This document shows positions 8,672 through 17,304 of a stretch of DNA of 53,127 nucleotides, in pieces. The notes below the pieces were generated by a model. That model did no database searches. It was not told the origin of the DNA and worked only from the letters and a program-made list of their open reading frames with translations. Made by a program: the position numbers and the translations under genes. The first letter of the stretch is position 1, and each line of letters starts with the position of its first letter. Source of the DNA: Bacillota bacterium (GTDB lineage: Bacteria; Bacillota; Clostridia; Peptostreptococcales; Anaerovoracaceae); the NCBI GenBank assembly GCA_017436705.1, contig JAFSCP010000026.1, positions 1-53,127 of the forward strand. The letters run 5' to 3'.

Positions 8672-8706
8672 ATCATACACCAGCCGCTTTGCGAAGTTTG
8701 TCGAAA
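8672..8706 (-). promoter_or_regulatory. spoIIG promoter with Spo0A box
   Basis: The plus-strand sequence TTTGTCGAAA (8697-8706) contains the 0A-box core TGTCGAA exactly. A -10-like TATGAT (minus strand, 8677-8672) lies 20-22 bp away from the -35-like TTCGAC inside the box. The Bacillus spoIIG promoter also has an over-long spacer of about 22 bp with 0A boxes over the -35 region. The start codon follows about 20 bp downstream of the -10. Regulation by Spo0A is inferred from this architecture. Confidence 0.6.
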
Positions 8707-8735
8707 CCCGTCGCCCAAATAAAATTTTTTTCAGA

Positions 8736-8762
8736 CAAAAAGGCACGCCATCCGGCGCACCT
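8736..8762 (-). terminator. Intrinsic terminator after the DUF3343 gene
   Basis: GGTGCGCC-GGAT-GGCGTGCC folds into an 8-bp stem with one G-T pair, followed by TTTTTG on the minus strand. It begins at the DUF3343 stop codon. Confidence 0.85.
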
Positions 8763-9019
8763 TATTTCAGTTTCGTAAACCTCTTATTATGCTTTCCTTC
8801 CCGCTCTATAAGATACACTCCGCGGGCCAGAATATTTTTCTGGTCCAGAACTTCCCTCGCCCGCTGTATGGAGTCAGTCCTCAGATACAGCCCGGTTCCG
8901 CAGGAGGTTATGAGCTCCGGCGGAAGTTTTTTAAGGGTGGAACTGATGCCGTTCTGTTCCAGCGTGTCTCTGGCATAGGCCGCTTTGTAAAAAGAAGAAA
9001 AGGACATAATATATTCCAT
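8762..9019 (-). CDS. DUF3343 (Se/S carrier-like) small protein
   Basis: An 85-residue protein starting MEYIMSFSSFYKAAYARD, with an internal LPPELITSCGTGLYLR segment. The single cysteine in SCGTGL and the sequence around it match the DUF3343 / putative Se-S carrier family, small proteins often next to selenium or cysteine-desulfurase genes; no such neighbour is present here. The ATG at 9019 has AAAGGAGA 8 nt upstream; a longer reading to 9112 has no RBS and overlaps the previous gene. It is the last gene after the D-Ala-D-Ala carboxypeptidase, 19 bp downstream. Biochemical function is not established. Confidence 0.75.
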   Translation of the reverse strand: MEYIMSFSSFYKAAYARDTLEQNGISSTLKKLPPELITSCGTGLYLRTDSIQRAREVLDQKNILARGVYLIEREGKHNKRFTKLK

Positions 9020-9038
9020 AATAATCTCTCCTTTGCTG

Positions 9039-10283
9039 TTACTCTCCGTATTCTTGTCTTCCGTATGTAAGCATGCGCTTGGCAAGCTCTTTAAAGGAGG
9101 CTTTTTCTGCATCGCACTCTGCTAATAGTCCGCAGCTTCCCACTTCCCGGCCGTTTTTCATAACCACCAGAGTGCCAATTCTGTCGCCGGCCTTAAGAGG
9201 CAGGGGCACTTTTTCATCCAGTCTCACTTCGGTGGTTACAATGTCCTGCTGACCTTTTGGCACCAGAGCAGTTATGCGGTCAGCCGTCACTGCATTGATT
9301 ACCTGAGGTGTTCCATGACGGATTTCCACCGGCGCAATAACCTGGCCTGCTTCTGCTGCCACAAAAGTCTCAAAATTGGCAAAGCCGTAATCCAGCATCT
9401 TCGCTACTTCTGCATTGCGGATTTTAGAACTTTCACAGCCCAGCGCAACTGCAATCAGGTGGGTTTCACTCCGTGTGGCTGAAGCACTGAGGCAATAGCC
9501 GGCATCGCTTGTAAAACCTGTTTTGATGCCATTGCAGCCGGTGTAGCTTTTTATCAGCTTGTTGGTGTTGGTCAGTCCGAATTCCTTTTCCTTACCCGGA
9601 AGTCCCACGGTAATGGTACTCTGCCAGGTTGTAAACCAGGTATGGGTCGCTTCGTGCTTATATAGTTCTTTCGACATCAGTGCTATATCATATGCACTTG
9701 AGTAGTGATCTGCTACAGGAAGCCCGTTGGTATTTACAAAATGACTGTCCTTCATTCCCAGCTCCGCCGCCCGCTGGTTCATTCTTTCCACAAATATTTC
9801 TTCGCTGCCTGCTACATATTCTGCCAGAGCTACACATCCGTCATTGGCGCTGGCCATGGCCACACCTTCCATCAGCTGGGCAACAGTATGCTTTTCCCCC
9901 GGTTCCATATACATCTGGCTGCCGCCCATGGAAGCCGCCCGCTCTGAAATGGTCACTTCATCATCCAGGGTAATCTTCCCGTCTTCCACCGCGTCCATAA
10001 CAAGGAGCATGGTCATAACCTTGGTTACCGATGCCAGGGGCAATTCCTTGTGAGCGTCCTGCTGAAAAAGTACCTCACCGGTTTCTGCGTCTATAAGCAC
10101 TGCTCCCTTGGCGGCTACAGTAAACCCTGCATCAGGCCCTTTGTCTTCTGCCGGCATATCATTTACAGTTTCCATCACAATGGATTCCTGCTGCGGCAGC
10201 TTTTTCTTCAGCGCCTCCAGTCCAACAAAGGTACACATTATCAGGCTTACGCCCACCAGACTGGAAACCACCCTTTTCCACAT
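9039..10283 (-). CDS. D-alanyl-D-alanine carboxypeptidase (S11 family)
   Basis: A peptidoglycan-trimming penicillin-binding protein of about 414 residues acting outside the membrane, removing the terminal D-Ala of pentapeptide stems. An N-terminal hydrophobic segment (residues 5-22) serves as signal or anchor. The active-site motifs are all present: SVTK (serine nucleophile), S-A-N in ASANDG, and KTG in GIKTGFTSDAG. The C-terminal PBP5 beta domain follows. Length and order match DacA/DacF. A neighbouring sporulation block suggests a DacF/DacB-like role, but this is inference. The ATG at 10283 has GAGAGGG 8 nt upstream; a GTG at 10292 is also possible. Confidence 0.92.
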   Translation of the reverse strand: MWKRVVSSLVGVSLIMCTFVGLEALKKKLPQQESIVMETVNDMPAEDKGPDAGFTVAAKGAVLIDAETGEVLFQQDAHKELPLASVTKVMTMLLVMDAVEDGKITLDDEVTISERAASMGGSQMYMEPGEKHTVAQLMEGVAMASANDGCVALAEYVAGSEEIFVERMNQRAAELGMKDSHFVNTNGLPVADHYSSAYDIALMSKELYKHEATHTWFTTWQSTITVGLPGKEKEFGLTNTNKLIKSYTGCNGIKTGFTSDAGYCLSASATRSETHLIAVALGCESSKIRNAEVAKMLDYGFANFETFVAAEAGQVIAPVEIRHGTPQVINAVTADRITALVPKGQQDIVTTEVRLDEKVPLPLKAGDRIGTLVVMKNGREVGSCGLLAECDAEKASFKELAKRMLTYGRQEYGE

Positions 10284-10399
10284 ATATTTCACCCTCTCAC
10301 ATCCTTATACTTATTCTGGTTAATGTATATGCGCAAAATGTCTTTATATTCCTGCGCCGGTGGCATCGTTTGGCCTGCGCTGTCGAATCGTGCATACAA

Positions 10400-10431
10400 T
10401 AAAAAAGAACCGTCTCCCTTGGAAACGGTTC
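10400..10431 (-). terminator. Intrinsic terminator after the nucleoside phosphorylase gene
   Basis: The stem GAACCGT(CTCC) / (GGAA)ACGGTTC is followed by TTTTTT on the minus strand. It ends the rmuC-metallophosphoesterase-deoB-pdp operon. Confidence 0.9.
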
Positions 10432-10444
10432 CTATATCGCCTGT

Positions 10445-11758
10445 TTACAGCCCGATAATTTCTTTGATTAACTTCGGTGCCTGCACCGGTTCTTCCGCAA
10501 TCACGAAAGCTTCCTTTGCCGCTTCCATGGCCGCAGCGACCTTTGTTTCATCGTTGCCGTAGAAAGTCGCCAGCACTTCGCCAGTTTCAACAGCGTCGCC
10601 GACTTTTTTGGACAAGACAACTCCTGCCGCCAGATCCAGTGAATCTTCCTTGGTAGCTCTGCCGGCACCTGTGTGCTGTGATGCAAGACCTATGGTTCTG
10701 GCCGCAATCTGTGCTACGTATCCGCTGTTTTCTGCCTTCAGTTCCCTGCATACAGAAGCCTGCGGGAACAGTGAGTAGTCATCAACTACCGCTGCATCGC
10801 CGCCCTGTGCTGCAATAAACCTGCGGAGCATTTCAAGACCCGCGCCGCTCTTAAGAGCTTCTTCAGTCATTTTACATCCTTCTTCAGGAGAAGCTGCCTT
10901 ACCGCCCAGGTAAACCATTATGCCGCTGAGTCTGAGTGCAAGTTCGGTGATGTCTGCTGGTCCGCGGCCTTTGAGAGTTTCGATAGCCTCAATTACTTCC
11001 AGGCTGTTACCAACCGCCAGGCCAAGAGGCTGGCCCATTTCAGTGATTGCTGCCACAGTTCTGCGGCCCGCATCAGTTCCGATATCAACCATCAGATGCG
11101 CAAGTTTCACTGCATCGTCCAGGTTTTCCATGAAAGCACCGTCGCCGCACTTTACGTCGAGAACGATGGCATCGCTGCCTGCCGCCAGCTTTTTGCTCAT
11201 GATGCTGGAAGAAATCAGCCCGAAATTGTCAACGGTTGAAGTTACGTCACGGAGCGCATAAAGTTTCTTGTCAGCAGGTGTGATGTGAGCAGTCTGGCCG
11301 ATAACCGCCATGCCTGTTTCATTCACCTGATTTAAAAATTCCTCAGGCTCAAGAGAAGTTCTGAAGCCCGGAATTGATTCCATTTTGTCAACAGTGCCGC
11401 CTGTGAAACCGAGACCGCGGCCACTCATTTTGGCAATAGGCACGCCGCATGCTGCAGCAAGAGGCGCCACAATGAGAGTAGTTTTGTCCCCTACACCGCC
11501 GGTGGAATGCTTGTCGACCTTTATACCCTTGATTGGTGAAAGATCAATGGTGTCGCCGGAGTAGCGCATTGCGTTTGTCAGCTGGAAAGTCTCTTCACGG
11601 TCAAGGCCTCTGAAAAAAATGGCCATTAGCAGTGCAGACACCTGATAATCAGGAATATCTCCTGCCACGTAACCGGTGATGAACCAGTCGATTTCTTCTT
11701 TGGAGAGCTTACCGCCTTCGCGTTTTTTATATATAATATCGTTCATCTTCATTGCCAT
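10445..11758 (-). CDS. pdp: Pyrimidine-nucleoside phosphorylase
   Basis: A 437-residue cytoplasmic enzyme that splits uridine, thymidine or deoxyuridine with phosphate into base and (deoxy)ribose 1-phosphate. DKHSTGGVGDKTT (residues 82-94) is the phosphate-binding loop, and SGRGLGFTGGTVDKMES (about 112-128) is the thymidine/pyrimidine phosphorylase signature. Length is that of the family. It follows deoB by 12 bp with AAGGAGG before the ATG. Its pentose 1-phosphate product is the DeoB substrate, so the pair forms a nucleoside salvage and pentose-use module. Thymidine phosphorylase (DeoA) cannot be separated from Pdp by eye. Confidence 0.92.
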   Translation of the reverse strand: MAMKMNDIIYKKREGGKLSKEEIDWFITGYVAGDIPDYQVSALLMAIFFRGLDREETFQLTNAMRYSGDTIDLSPIKGIKVDKHSTGGVGDKTTLIVAPLAAACGVPIAKMSGRGLGFTGGTVDKMESIPGFRTSLEPEEFLNQVNETGMAVIGQTAHITPADKKLYALRDVTSTVDNFGLISSSIMSKKLAAGSDAIVLDVKCGDGAFMENLDDAVKLAHLMVDIGTDAGRRTVAAITEMGQPLGLAVGNSLEVIEAIETLKGRGPADITELALRLSGIMVYLGGKAASPEEGCKMTEEALKSGAGLEMLRRFIAAQGGDAAVVDDYSLFPQASVCRELKAENSGYVAQIAARTIGLASQHTGAGRATKEDSLDLAAGVVLSKKVGDAVETGEVLATFYGNDETKVAAAMEAAKEAFVIAEEPVQAPKLIKEIIGL

Positions 11759-11770
11759 AGGTATTCCTCC

Positions 11771-12952
11771 TTACAGGATTTCATCCTTGAAACTTGTGCC
11801 CATTGCAGTATATGGCGCATCCAGCAGATCTGCAACAGTTGCACCGACATCAGCAAAAGTGCTGCGGATTCCAAGGTTCACACCTGCCTTGCACTTTTTG
11901 CCGTAAACAATAAGCGGCACGTATTCTCTTGTGTGGTCAGTACCCTCTTCAACCGGGTCGTTGCCGTGGTCAGCTGTGATAATCAGCACATCGTCTTCAC
12001 CAAGAGCTGCCATAATTTCAGGAAGTCTTGCGTCGAATTCTTCGATACACTTTCCATAGCCGATAGGGTCACGGCGGTGGCCGTAGTCGGAGTCAAAGTC
12101 CACCAGATTTGAGAAAATACAGCCCCTGAAGTCTTTTGCCATCGCCTCAAGAGTCTTGTTCACACCGTCCATATTGCCCTTTGTAGGCGCAGATGTGGTC
12201 ACACCTTTGCCGTTGAAAATGTCGCTGATTTTACCTACAGAGTACATTTCAAGTCCCGCACCCGAAATCATGTCAAGCAGCGTGTCTTCAGGCGGAGTCA
12301 CTGAATAGTCGTGTCTGTCCAGAGTTCTCTTGCGGCTGCCGTCTTCCATTAATTTGTACGGACGGGCGATTACTCTGCCGCATGCCCATTCGCCAACCAG
12401 AAGTCTGCGGGCGATTTTGCAGATTTCATAAAGTCTTTCCAGCGGAATTACGTCGATATTTGCCGCAATCTGCAGAACGCTGTCGGCTGATGTATATACG
12501 ATAGGTTTGCCGGTTGCTTCGTGCTCAGGTCCCAGTTCTTCGATGATTGCTGTGCCGGATGCCGGGTAGTTTCCGATACATTCTGTACCGATTTCTGCTG
12601 CAAAAGCATCCATGAATTCCTTCGGGAATCCATCAGGATAAGTCTTGAAAGGCACATCGGTCTTAAGACCTGCAATTTCCCAGTGGCCTGTGGTTGTGTC
12701 TTTGCCGGCAGAAACTTCTGCCATCTTGCCGAAACATCCAGCCGGTGCTTCCACAGCAAGCTTTCCTTCGCAGACACCGTCAATGTTTCCCCATCCAAGA
12801 GAAAGCAGATTAGGCATATTCACGCTGCCGCACTCTCTTACGATATGTCCGAAAGTGTCGGCGTTCTGGTCGCCGTACTTGTCAGCATCAGGCAGGGCAC
12901 CCACGCCCAGACTGTCCATTATAATCAGAACTACTTTTCTCTTATCGCTCAT
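11771..12952 (-). CDS. deoB: Phosphopentomutase DeoB
   Basis: A 393-residue alkaline-phosphatase-superfamily enzyme converting (deoxy)ribose 1-phosphate to the 5-phosphate. The metal-binding motifs are MDSLGVGALPDA (residues 11-22) and TADHGNDP near 325, with DKTT-type KDTTTGHWE near 85 carrying the phosphorylated threonine. Length is normal. The ATG at 12952 overlaps the TGA of the upstream metallophosphoesterase (ATGA), and the AGGAGG ribosome site lies inside that gene, so translation is coupled. Confidence 0.95.
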   Translation of the reverse strand: MSDKRKVVLIIMDSLGVGALPDADKYGDQNADTFGHIVRECGSVNMPNLLSLGWGNIDGVCEGKLAVEAPAGCFGKMAEVSAGKDTTTGHWEIAGLKTDVPFKTYPDGFPKEFMDAFAAEIGTECIGNYPASGTAIIEELGPEHEATGKPIVYTSADSVLQIAANIDVIPLERLYEICKIARRLLVGEWACGRVIARPYKLMEDGSRKRTLDRHDYSVTPPEDTLLDMISGAGLEMYSVGKISDIFNGKGVTTSAPTKGNMDGVNKTLEAMAKDFRGCIFSNLVDFDSDYGHRRDPIGYGKCIEEFDARLPEIMAALGEDDVLIITADHGNDPVEEGTDHTREYVPLIVYGKKCKAGVNLGIRSTFADVGATVADLLDAPYTAMGTSFKDEIL

Positions 12953-13656
12953 ATTATTACCTCCTCAGGTCTGCCCTGTAAATAATCCAGAGATACCAGT
13001 TTATATTCTACGTTGTTGTATTCACCTTTGATACCGTTTTTGAAAGCGTCTTTGCCGTGAAGATGGCCGTAGACACAGGTTTTCACACCGTACTCGGTCA
13101 TCAGTTCGGTAAAGCCCGATTTGTGGTGTTTTTCGTTTGTCGGCGGATAATGAAGAACGCCGATGATGGTTTCTGCCCCTGCCGCCTTCGCATCGTCCAA
13201 TGACATTCTGAGTCTGAGAACCTCCCGGTCGTAGATTTTGCGGTCGTGTTCGCCGAAACCTTCAGTTCCCGGACAGGTCCATCCGCGTGTGCCGCAGATT
13301 GCAGTTTTTTCATCAACCATAACGCACTTGTTCTGGACAAAAAGCATGGTCCCGTCTTCATAAAGCTTATTCAGCTTGCTCAGTGACTGCCACCACAGGT
13401 CGTGATTGCCCTTGAAAAGAATTTTCTTTCCAGGAAGCGCATGTACCCAGTCAAGGTCGGCCATGGCCTCATCCTGCCTCAGCCCCCATGAAATATCACC
13501 GCAGATAATTACCACATCCTCAGGGTCTATCATTTCGGTCCAGTTCTTATGAAGTTTTTCTGTGTGACCTACCCACTGTCCTCCGAAGATATCCATTGGT
13601 TTTTCAACCATTTCACCGAAAGAAAGGTGCAGATCCCCTATTGCAAAAATCCTCAA
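12949..13656 (-). CDS. Calcineurin-like metallophosphoesterase
   Basis: A 235-residue soluble phosphoesterase with the full two-metal motif set: GDLHLS (residues 7-12), CGDISWG, GNHDLWW near 80 and YGHLHGKD near 196. The substrate is unknown; similar stand-alone proteins are annotated as putative phosphohydrolases. The start is TTG at 13656, with GGAG 10 nt upstream. It lies between rmuC (27 bp) and deoB (4-bp overlap) in one transcription unit, with no evident functional link beyond nucleotide or DNA metabolism. Confidence 0.88.
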   Translation of the reverse strand: MRIFAIGDLHLSFGEMVEKPMDIFGGQWVGHTEKLHKNWTEMIDPEDVVIICGDISWGLRQDEAMADLDWVHALPGKKILFKGNHDLWWQSLSKLNKLYEDGTMLFVQNKCVMVDEKTAICGTRGWTCPGTEGFGEHDRKIYDREVLRLRMSLDDAKAAGAETIIGVLHYPPTNEKHHKSGFTELMTEYGVKTCVYGHLHGKDAFKNGIKGEYNNVEYKLVSLDYLQGRPEEVII

Positions 13657-13683
13657 ATTATTAATTCTCCGTGTTTCTTTAAT

Positions 13684-14967
13684 TTATAAATCCTTGAAAT
13701 CCGGCATGTCAAGAAGCGCTGCAGATTCGTTTTCGCCCAGGGCTGTCACGCCGCGGAGCTTACGCTGGATGCTTCTTGTTCTTGTGCCGATAAGTTTGTC
13801 AAGCTCAGCATTTGCCTGGTTGATTCTTGCCTGAGTGGCTTCAAGTACATCGCCGAACTTGTCGAATTCTGTCTTAACTGCTCCCAGAACGTCCCATACT
13901 TCGCTGGAATGTTTCTGGATTGCCAGAGTCTTGAAGCCCATCTGAAGGCTGTTAAGAAGTGCCGCCATGGTTGTAGGCCCTGCAATGTTGACCTTATAGT
14001 CACGCTGGAGAACTTCCAGCAGGCCCCGTCTTACCACTTCCGCATAAAGTCCCTCAAACGGCAGGAACATTATTGCAAATTCAGTAGTGTAAGGCGGTTC
14101 GATGTATTTATCTCTGATGTCCTTGGCTTCGGACTTGATTACTTTTTCCAGTGCCTTGGCAGCTTCTTCAACGAGGACCGCATCCCCTGCCTCGTAAGCG
14201 TCCACCAGCTTACCGTAGGCATCGCCAGGGAACTTGGCGTCAATCGGCAGATATACAGGTCTGTCATCATCGCCGGGAAGTTTCACCGCAAACTCAACAC
14301 GCTCGCTTGTGCCCGGACGTGTCTTCACATCGGTTTCATACTGCTCAGGAGAAAGAATCTGCTCAAGGATTGCTCCCAGCTGGACTTCTCCTAGGATACC
14401 TCTGGTCTTGACGTTGGAAAGAACTTTTTTAAGGTCGCCCACGCCTGCTGCCAGGTTCTGCATTTCCCCAAGGCCCTTGTAAACCTGTTCAAGTCTTTCG
14501 CTTACCAGCTTGAAAGACTGGCTGATACGGTCCTCAAGAGTTTTCTGCAGTTTTTCGTCGACGGTCTGGCGCATGAGCTCCAGCTGCTTGTTATTGTCGT
14601 CGATCAGGTCGCTGATTTTCTTTTCCATGGTGTTTCTGATGTTTTCAAGCTTCTGCTCGTTTTCCACTGCCATGTGGCTGAAACGGTTGTTGAGCTCAAA
14701 AAGTCTCTTATCCATATTTTCGGCGCTGTCACGCTGGTTCTGGGAAATCATATCCCCGAAAACCTTGATAGAACCCTGCAGGGTCTGGGTCATGAGCTGA
14801 TTGTCGTCTTTCAGGTCATCAACCTGCCTGGTCAGATTCTGATACGCTGCCACCATGCTGTTAACTTCACGGTTAAGCCCGCGGTTCACAAAAATCATGA
14901 AAAGCAGCCCCACTGCTGTCACTGCCGCTAGCGCCACAAGTATGTAAATCAACTGAATTTCTGTCAT
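13684..14967 (-). CDS. rmuC: DNA recombination protein RmuC homologue
   Basis: A 427-residue protein with one N-terminal membrane helix (about residues 7-26), a long coiled coil (about 40-165) and the RmuC nuclease-like domain (about 180-400; motifs KTRGILGEVQLGAILEQIL, PIDAKFPGDAY, and a conserved IMFLPFEGLYAEV). In E. coli RmuC limits recombination at inverted repeats; the enzyme activity is not well defined. It is the first gene of the operon running to pdp, with a clear promoter at 15029-15058. Confidence 0.93.
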   Translation of the reverse strand: MTEIQLIYILVALAAVTAVGLLFMIFVNRGLNREVNSMVAAYQNLTRQVDDLKDDNQLMTQTLQGSIKVFGDMISQNQRDSAENMDKRLFELNNRFSHMAVENEQKLENIRNTMEKKISDLIDDNNKQLELMRQTVDEKLQKTLEDRISQSFKLVSERLEQVYKGLGEMQNLAAGVGDLKKVLSNVKTRGILGEVQLGAILEQILSPEQYETDVKTRPGTSERVEFAVKLPGDDDRPVYLPIDAKFPGDAYGKLVDAYEAGDAVLVEEAAKALEKVIKSEAKDIRDKYIEPPYTTEFAIMFLPFEGLYAEVVRRGLLEVLQRDYKVNIAGPTTMAALLNSLQMGFKTLAIQKHSSEVWDVLGAVKTEFDKFGDVLEATQARINQANAELDKLIGTRTRSIQRKLRGVTALGENESAALLDMPDFKDL

Positions 14968-15028
14968 TTTAAAATGCCCCCGATCTCTTAGAAAAATTTC
15001 CGTCCCTTATCAAATCACTAACTATATA

Positions 15029-15058
15029 ATTATACCACAACCTGCACATAAAAAACAA
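15029..15058 (-). promoter_or_regulatory. Vegetative promoter of rmuC operon
   Basis: TTGTTT, 18 bp, TATAAT with an extended TGG before the -10, read on the minus strand. The -35 lies inside the T-tract of the yegP terminator, so one stretch of T serves both. Confidence 0.75.
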
Positions 15059-15087
15059 TGACTGTCTGGATAAAACCAAGACAGTCA
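15050..15087 (-). terminator. Intrinsic terminator after the YegP-like gene
   Basis: The stem TGACTGTCT / AGACAGTCA is followed by T-rich sequence on the minus strand, overlapping the rmuC -35 element. Confidence 0.88.
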
Positions 15088-15136
15088 CTGATAAATTTAA
15101 ATATTAAGTTATGCGGCCGTTTCGTACGCTGTATTA

Positions 15137-15505
15137 CTATGCTTCTACAACTTCTGCATCAGCAGCGTTCTTCTTAACGGATTCGATGCCGTTTTCGCAA
15201 CCAGCCTTGCTTGTGTAACCTTCAGAAACTGCGATAACCTGACCGTTTGTAGCTTTGAGTCTGAATCTGAATTCGCCAGCCTTATCAACATACATTTCGA
15301 ATTTAGGGTGCTTAACTGCTTCGTAACCTTCAACTGTCTGGTCTTCAACAGCAGCAACAGGTGCATTCTTAGCTACGGATTCGATACCGTTCTTGCATGC
15401 AGCTTCAGTTGTATAAACTTCAGAAGTTGCGATTACTTCGCCGTTTCCAGCCTTTAAATCAAACTTATAACCTGTAGCAACAGTTTTTAAAACAAATTTT
15501 CCCAT
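15137..15505 (-). CDS. YegP-like protein with two DUF1508 repeats
   Basis: A 122-residue soluble protein made of two similar halves, each about 50 residues: GYKFDLKAGNGEVIATSEVY followed by CKNGIESV, and FRFRLKATNGQVIAVSEGY followed by CENGIESV. This is the DUF1508/YegP fold, a small beta-alpha module of unknown function common in tandem pairs. It is monocistronic, with a strong promoter (15545-15573), AAGGAGAG before ATG, and its own terminator, which suggests good expression. Confidence 0.88.
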   Translation of the reverse strand: MGKFVLKTVATGYKFDLKAGNGEVIATSEVYTTEAACKNGIESVAKNAPVAAVEDQTVEGYEAVKHPKFEMYVDKAGEFRFRLKATNGQVIAVSEGYTSKAGCENGIESVKKNAADAEVVEA

Positions 15506-15544
15506 AGTATCTCTCCTTTTCGGTAGGTAGTTTCATTTTTTACC

Positions 15545-15573
15545 ATTGTAGCATATCGATGCAGAGTTTTCAA
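15545..15573 (-). promoter_or_regulatory. Vegetative promoter of the YegP-like gene
   Basis: TTGAAA, 17 bp, TACAAT on the minus strand, with 40 bp of leader to the start codon. It lies in the short gap after the Rpn-like gene. Confidence 0.8.
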
Positions 15574-15583
15574 GCATTTATGC

Positions 15584-16429
15584 TTATTCTGCCAGCCCGA
15601 ATTCCTCCAGGAGCTGTTTCTGAAATTCTTCATCCTTCGCGGCATGTACCAAGTCTTCCAGGCGGTTTTGTTCCGCCAATAAAACATTCAATTTATTAAG
15701 CCGCACCTGCATGTCAAATGCTCCGTCCTCATATCTCTTATCTAAATAATATCCGAATGTCATACGCCTGTGCCTCCATTCTGCCGAATTGAATTTCTTC
15801 ACACGGTCATCGATTTTCTTCACCAGTTCACTTTCCTGCCGGCCCGGATCGTTTATATATGCGTAAAACGCACTCAGACTTTCCGGGACTTTTTCAGGTG
15901 AACACCCTGTGTTTAATATTATTGTATATCCTTCGTCGCCTAAAGACAACTGTAAATTTTTATCAATCATCTGAAAGCGGTAAATCGGCTTATCGCAGCC
16001 GAACGGATCGTAGGTACAGATAAATATAACATAGCCGGCTTTCAGCTCACCATAGGACATGCCTTTTTCTGATTGATCCAGGACCATGTTTGCATGATAA
16101 AGCCGTGCCCGTTTACCCAGAAAAGCTTCTCTGTATGTGAGCATCTCAATGTCCGCTATTTTATTATATGCTGTAGCATAGGCATCGAAACGCACACCTC
16201 TCAGTTCTCTTTCAAACTTTAAAGTCTTTTGAATTTCGACGGCAAAAGAATCCGGATTTTCAATAAAAAACGGATTCTGCTGAGGTCTGAGCTTAATCCT
16301 GTCGAAACCACCCTCCGGCAGAATCAGATTCAGCACACCACTGCACACTTCCTCATTCTGCATCACCATGCCGAAGATAAAATCATCGGTAAATGGTATC
16401 AGTTGATTTTCATCATATGTACTTCTCAT
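15584..16429 (-). CDS. Rpn/PD-(D/E)XK nuclease family, transposase-like protein
   Basis: A 281-residue protein of the Rpn / PD-(D/E)XK nuclease family transposase group, known in E. coli as recombination-promoting nucleases. The N-terminus (TDDFIFGMVM) and the RFDAYATA segment carrying an aspartate, followed by a D-I-E-M sequence, fit the nuclease core, and the C-terminal third is charged and helical (residues 225-281). The ATG at 16429 is chosen for AGGAAGG 6 nt upstream; an in-frame TTG at 16546 has no RBS. No inverted repeats or partner transposase genes flank it, so it is best seen as a resident gene. Catalytic residues were not all confirmed by eye. Confidence 0.75.
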   Translation of the reverse strand: MRSTYDENQLIPFTDDFIFGMVMQNEEVCSGVLNLILPEGGFDRIKLRPQQNPFFIENPDSFAVEIQKTLKFERELRGVRFDAYATAYNKIADIEMLTYREAFLGKRARLYHANMVLDQSEKGMSYGELKAGYVIFICTYDPFGCDKPIYRFQMIDKNLQLSLGDEGYTIILNTGCSPEKVPESLSAFYAYINDPGRQESELVKKIDDRVKKFNSAEWRHRRMTFGYYLDKRYEDGAFDMQVRLNKLNVLLAEQNRLEDLVHAAKDEEFQKQLLEEFGLAE

Positions 16430-16589
16430 TAAATACCTTCCTCTCGCTCTTGAGGGTACCCTGCTAATGAGATCTGCAAATCTATCATTTATCAACCATA
16501 TTTTACCATGTTGCATCATATAAAGTAAAGATGAAAAGTTCGTCAAATTCCGACATGGTTCGACGCCCGCCTATTTTATTCCATATCAA

Positions 16590-16622
16590 AAAACAGAAAA
16601 ACGGGCAGTTTCCTACCCGTTT
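16590..16622 (-). terminator. Intrinsic terminator after rplT
   Basis: The stem AACGGG / CCCGTT with an A-T-rich extension is followed by TTTTTCTG and more T on the minus strand, 40 bp after the rplT stop. Confidence 0.75.
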
Positions 16623-16661
16623 AAACATACGATTTAATTTTCGACTTAACCGAAGATCTGA

Positions 16662-17021
16662 CTACTTGTTAAGAGTAGCCTTTGCAGTTTCGCAGAGTGC
16701 TGCGAAAGCTGGAGCATCGTAGATAGCCATTTCGGAAAGCATCTTTCTGTTGATTTCGATGCCGGACTTCTTAAGACCGTTCATAAGCTGGGAGTAGCTG
16801 ATTCCGTTCATTCTTGCACCAGCGTTGATTCTTGCAATCCACATCTGTCTGAACTGTCTCTTCTTTAACTTTCTGCCGATGTAAGCAGATCTTAAGGATC
16901 TCATTACTGCAGGGTTAGCAGCCTTGAACTGTTTGTGTCTAGCGCCGTAGAAGCCCTTTGCTAACTTTAAAATCTTTTTATGTCTCTTGTGTGCGTTTAC
17001 ACCTTTTTTAACTCTTGCCAT
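16662..17021 (-). CDS. rplT: Ribosomal protein L20
   Basis: A 119-residue large-subunit protein with the L20 opening [20 protein letters not shown] and the conserved [14 protein letters not shown] block (about residues 74-87). It is last in infC-rpmI-rplT. In Firmicutes L20 also represses this operon by binding the leader RNA, which is present at 17834-17964. Confidence 0.98.
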   Translation of the reverse strand: MARVKKGVNAHKRHKKILKLAKGFYGARHKQFKAANPAVMRSLRSAYIGRKLKKRQFRQMWIARINAGARMNGISYSQLMNGLKKSGIEINRKMLSEMAIYDAPAFAALCETAKATLNK

Positions 17022-17048
17022 GTTTCCTTACCTCCTGATTCCTTTCAA

Positions 17049-17249
17049 TTACTTAGCCATTGATCTGAGCATTCTCTTTAAGTCAGCGCTCTTTAATACA
17101 GTAGCTTTTCTTAAGCCTCTTTTTCTCTTAGCTGTCTTCTTAGTAAGAATATGGCTCTTGTATGCCTTGTTTCTCTTGATTTTACCGGATCCAGTTAATT
17201 TAAGTCTCTTACATGCTCCTCTGTGGGATTTCATCTTATTCTTTGCCAT
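17049..17249 (-). CDS. rpmI: Ribosomal protein L35
   Basis: A 66-residue basic protein with the L35 motif [20 protein letters not shown] and the C-terminal [19 protein letters not shown]. It lies between infC and rplT. The ATG is preceded by AGGAGG. Confidence 0.98.
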   Translation of the reverse strand: MAKNKMKSHRGACKRLKLTGSGKIKRNKAYKSHILTKKTAKRKRGLRKATVLKSADLKRMLRSMAK

Positions 17250-17304
17250 GATGATTTTTTCCTCCTATATGATTTATAAATCGTAATGTGTAACTTCTGA
17301 AAAA

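Noticed and set aside
15584-16429. Active transposon
   Set aside because: The Rpn/PD-(D/E)XK protein is transposase-like in name only; there are no terminal inverted repeats, target duplications or partner genes.
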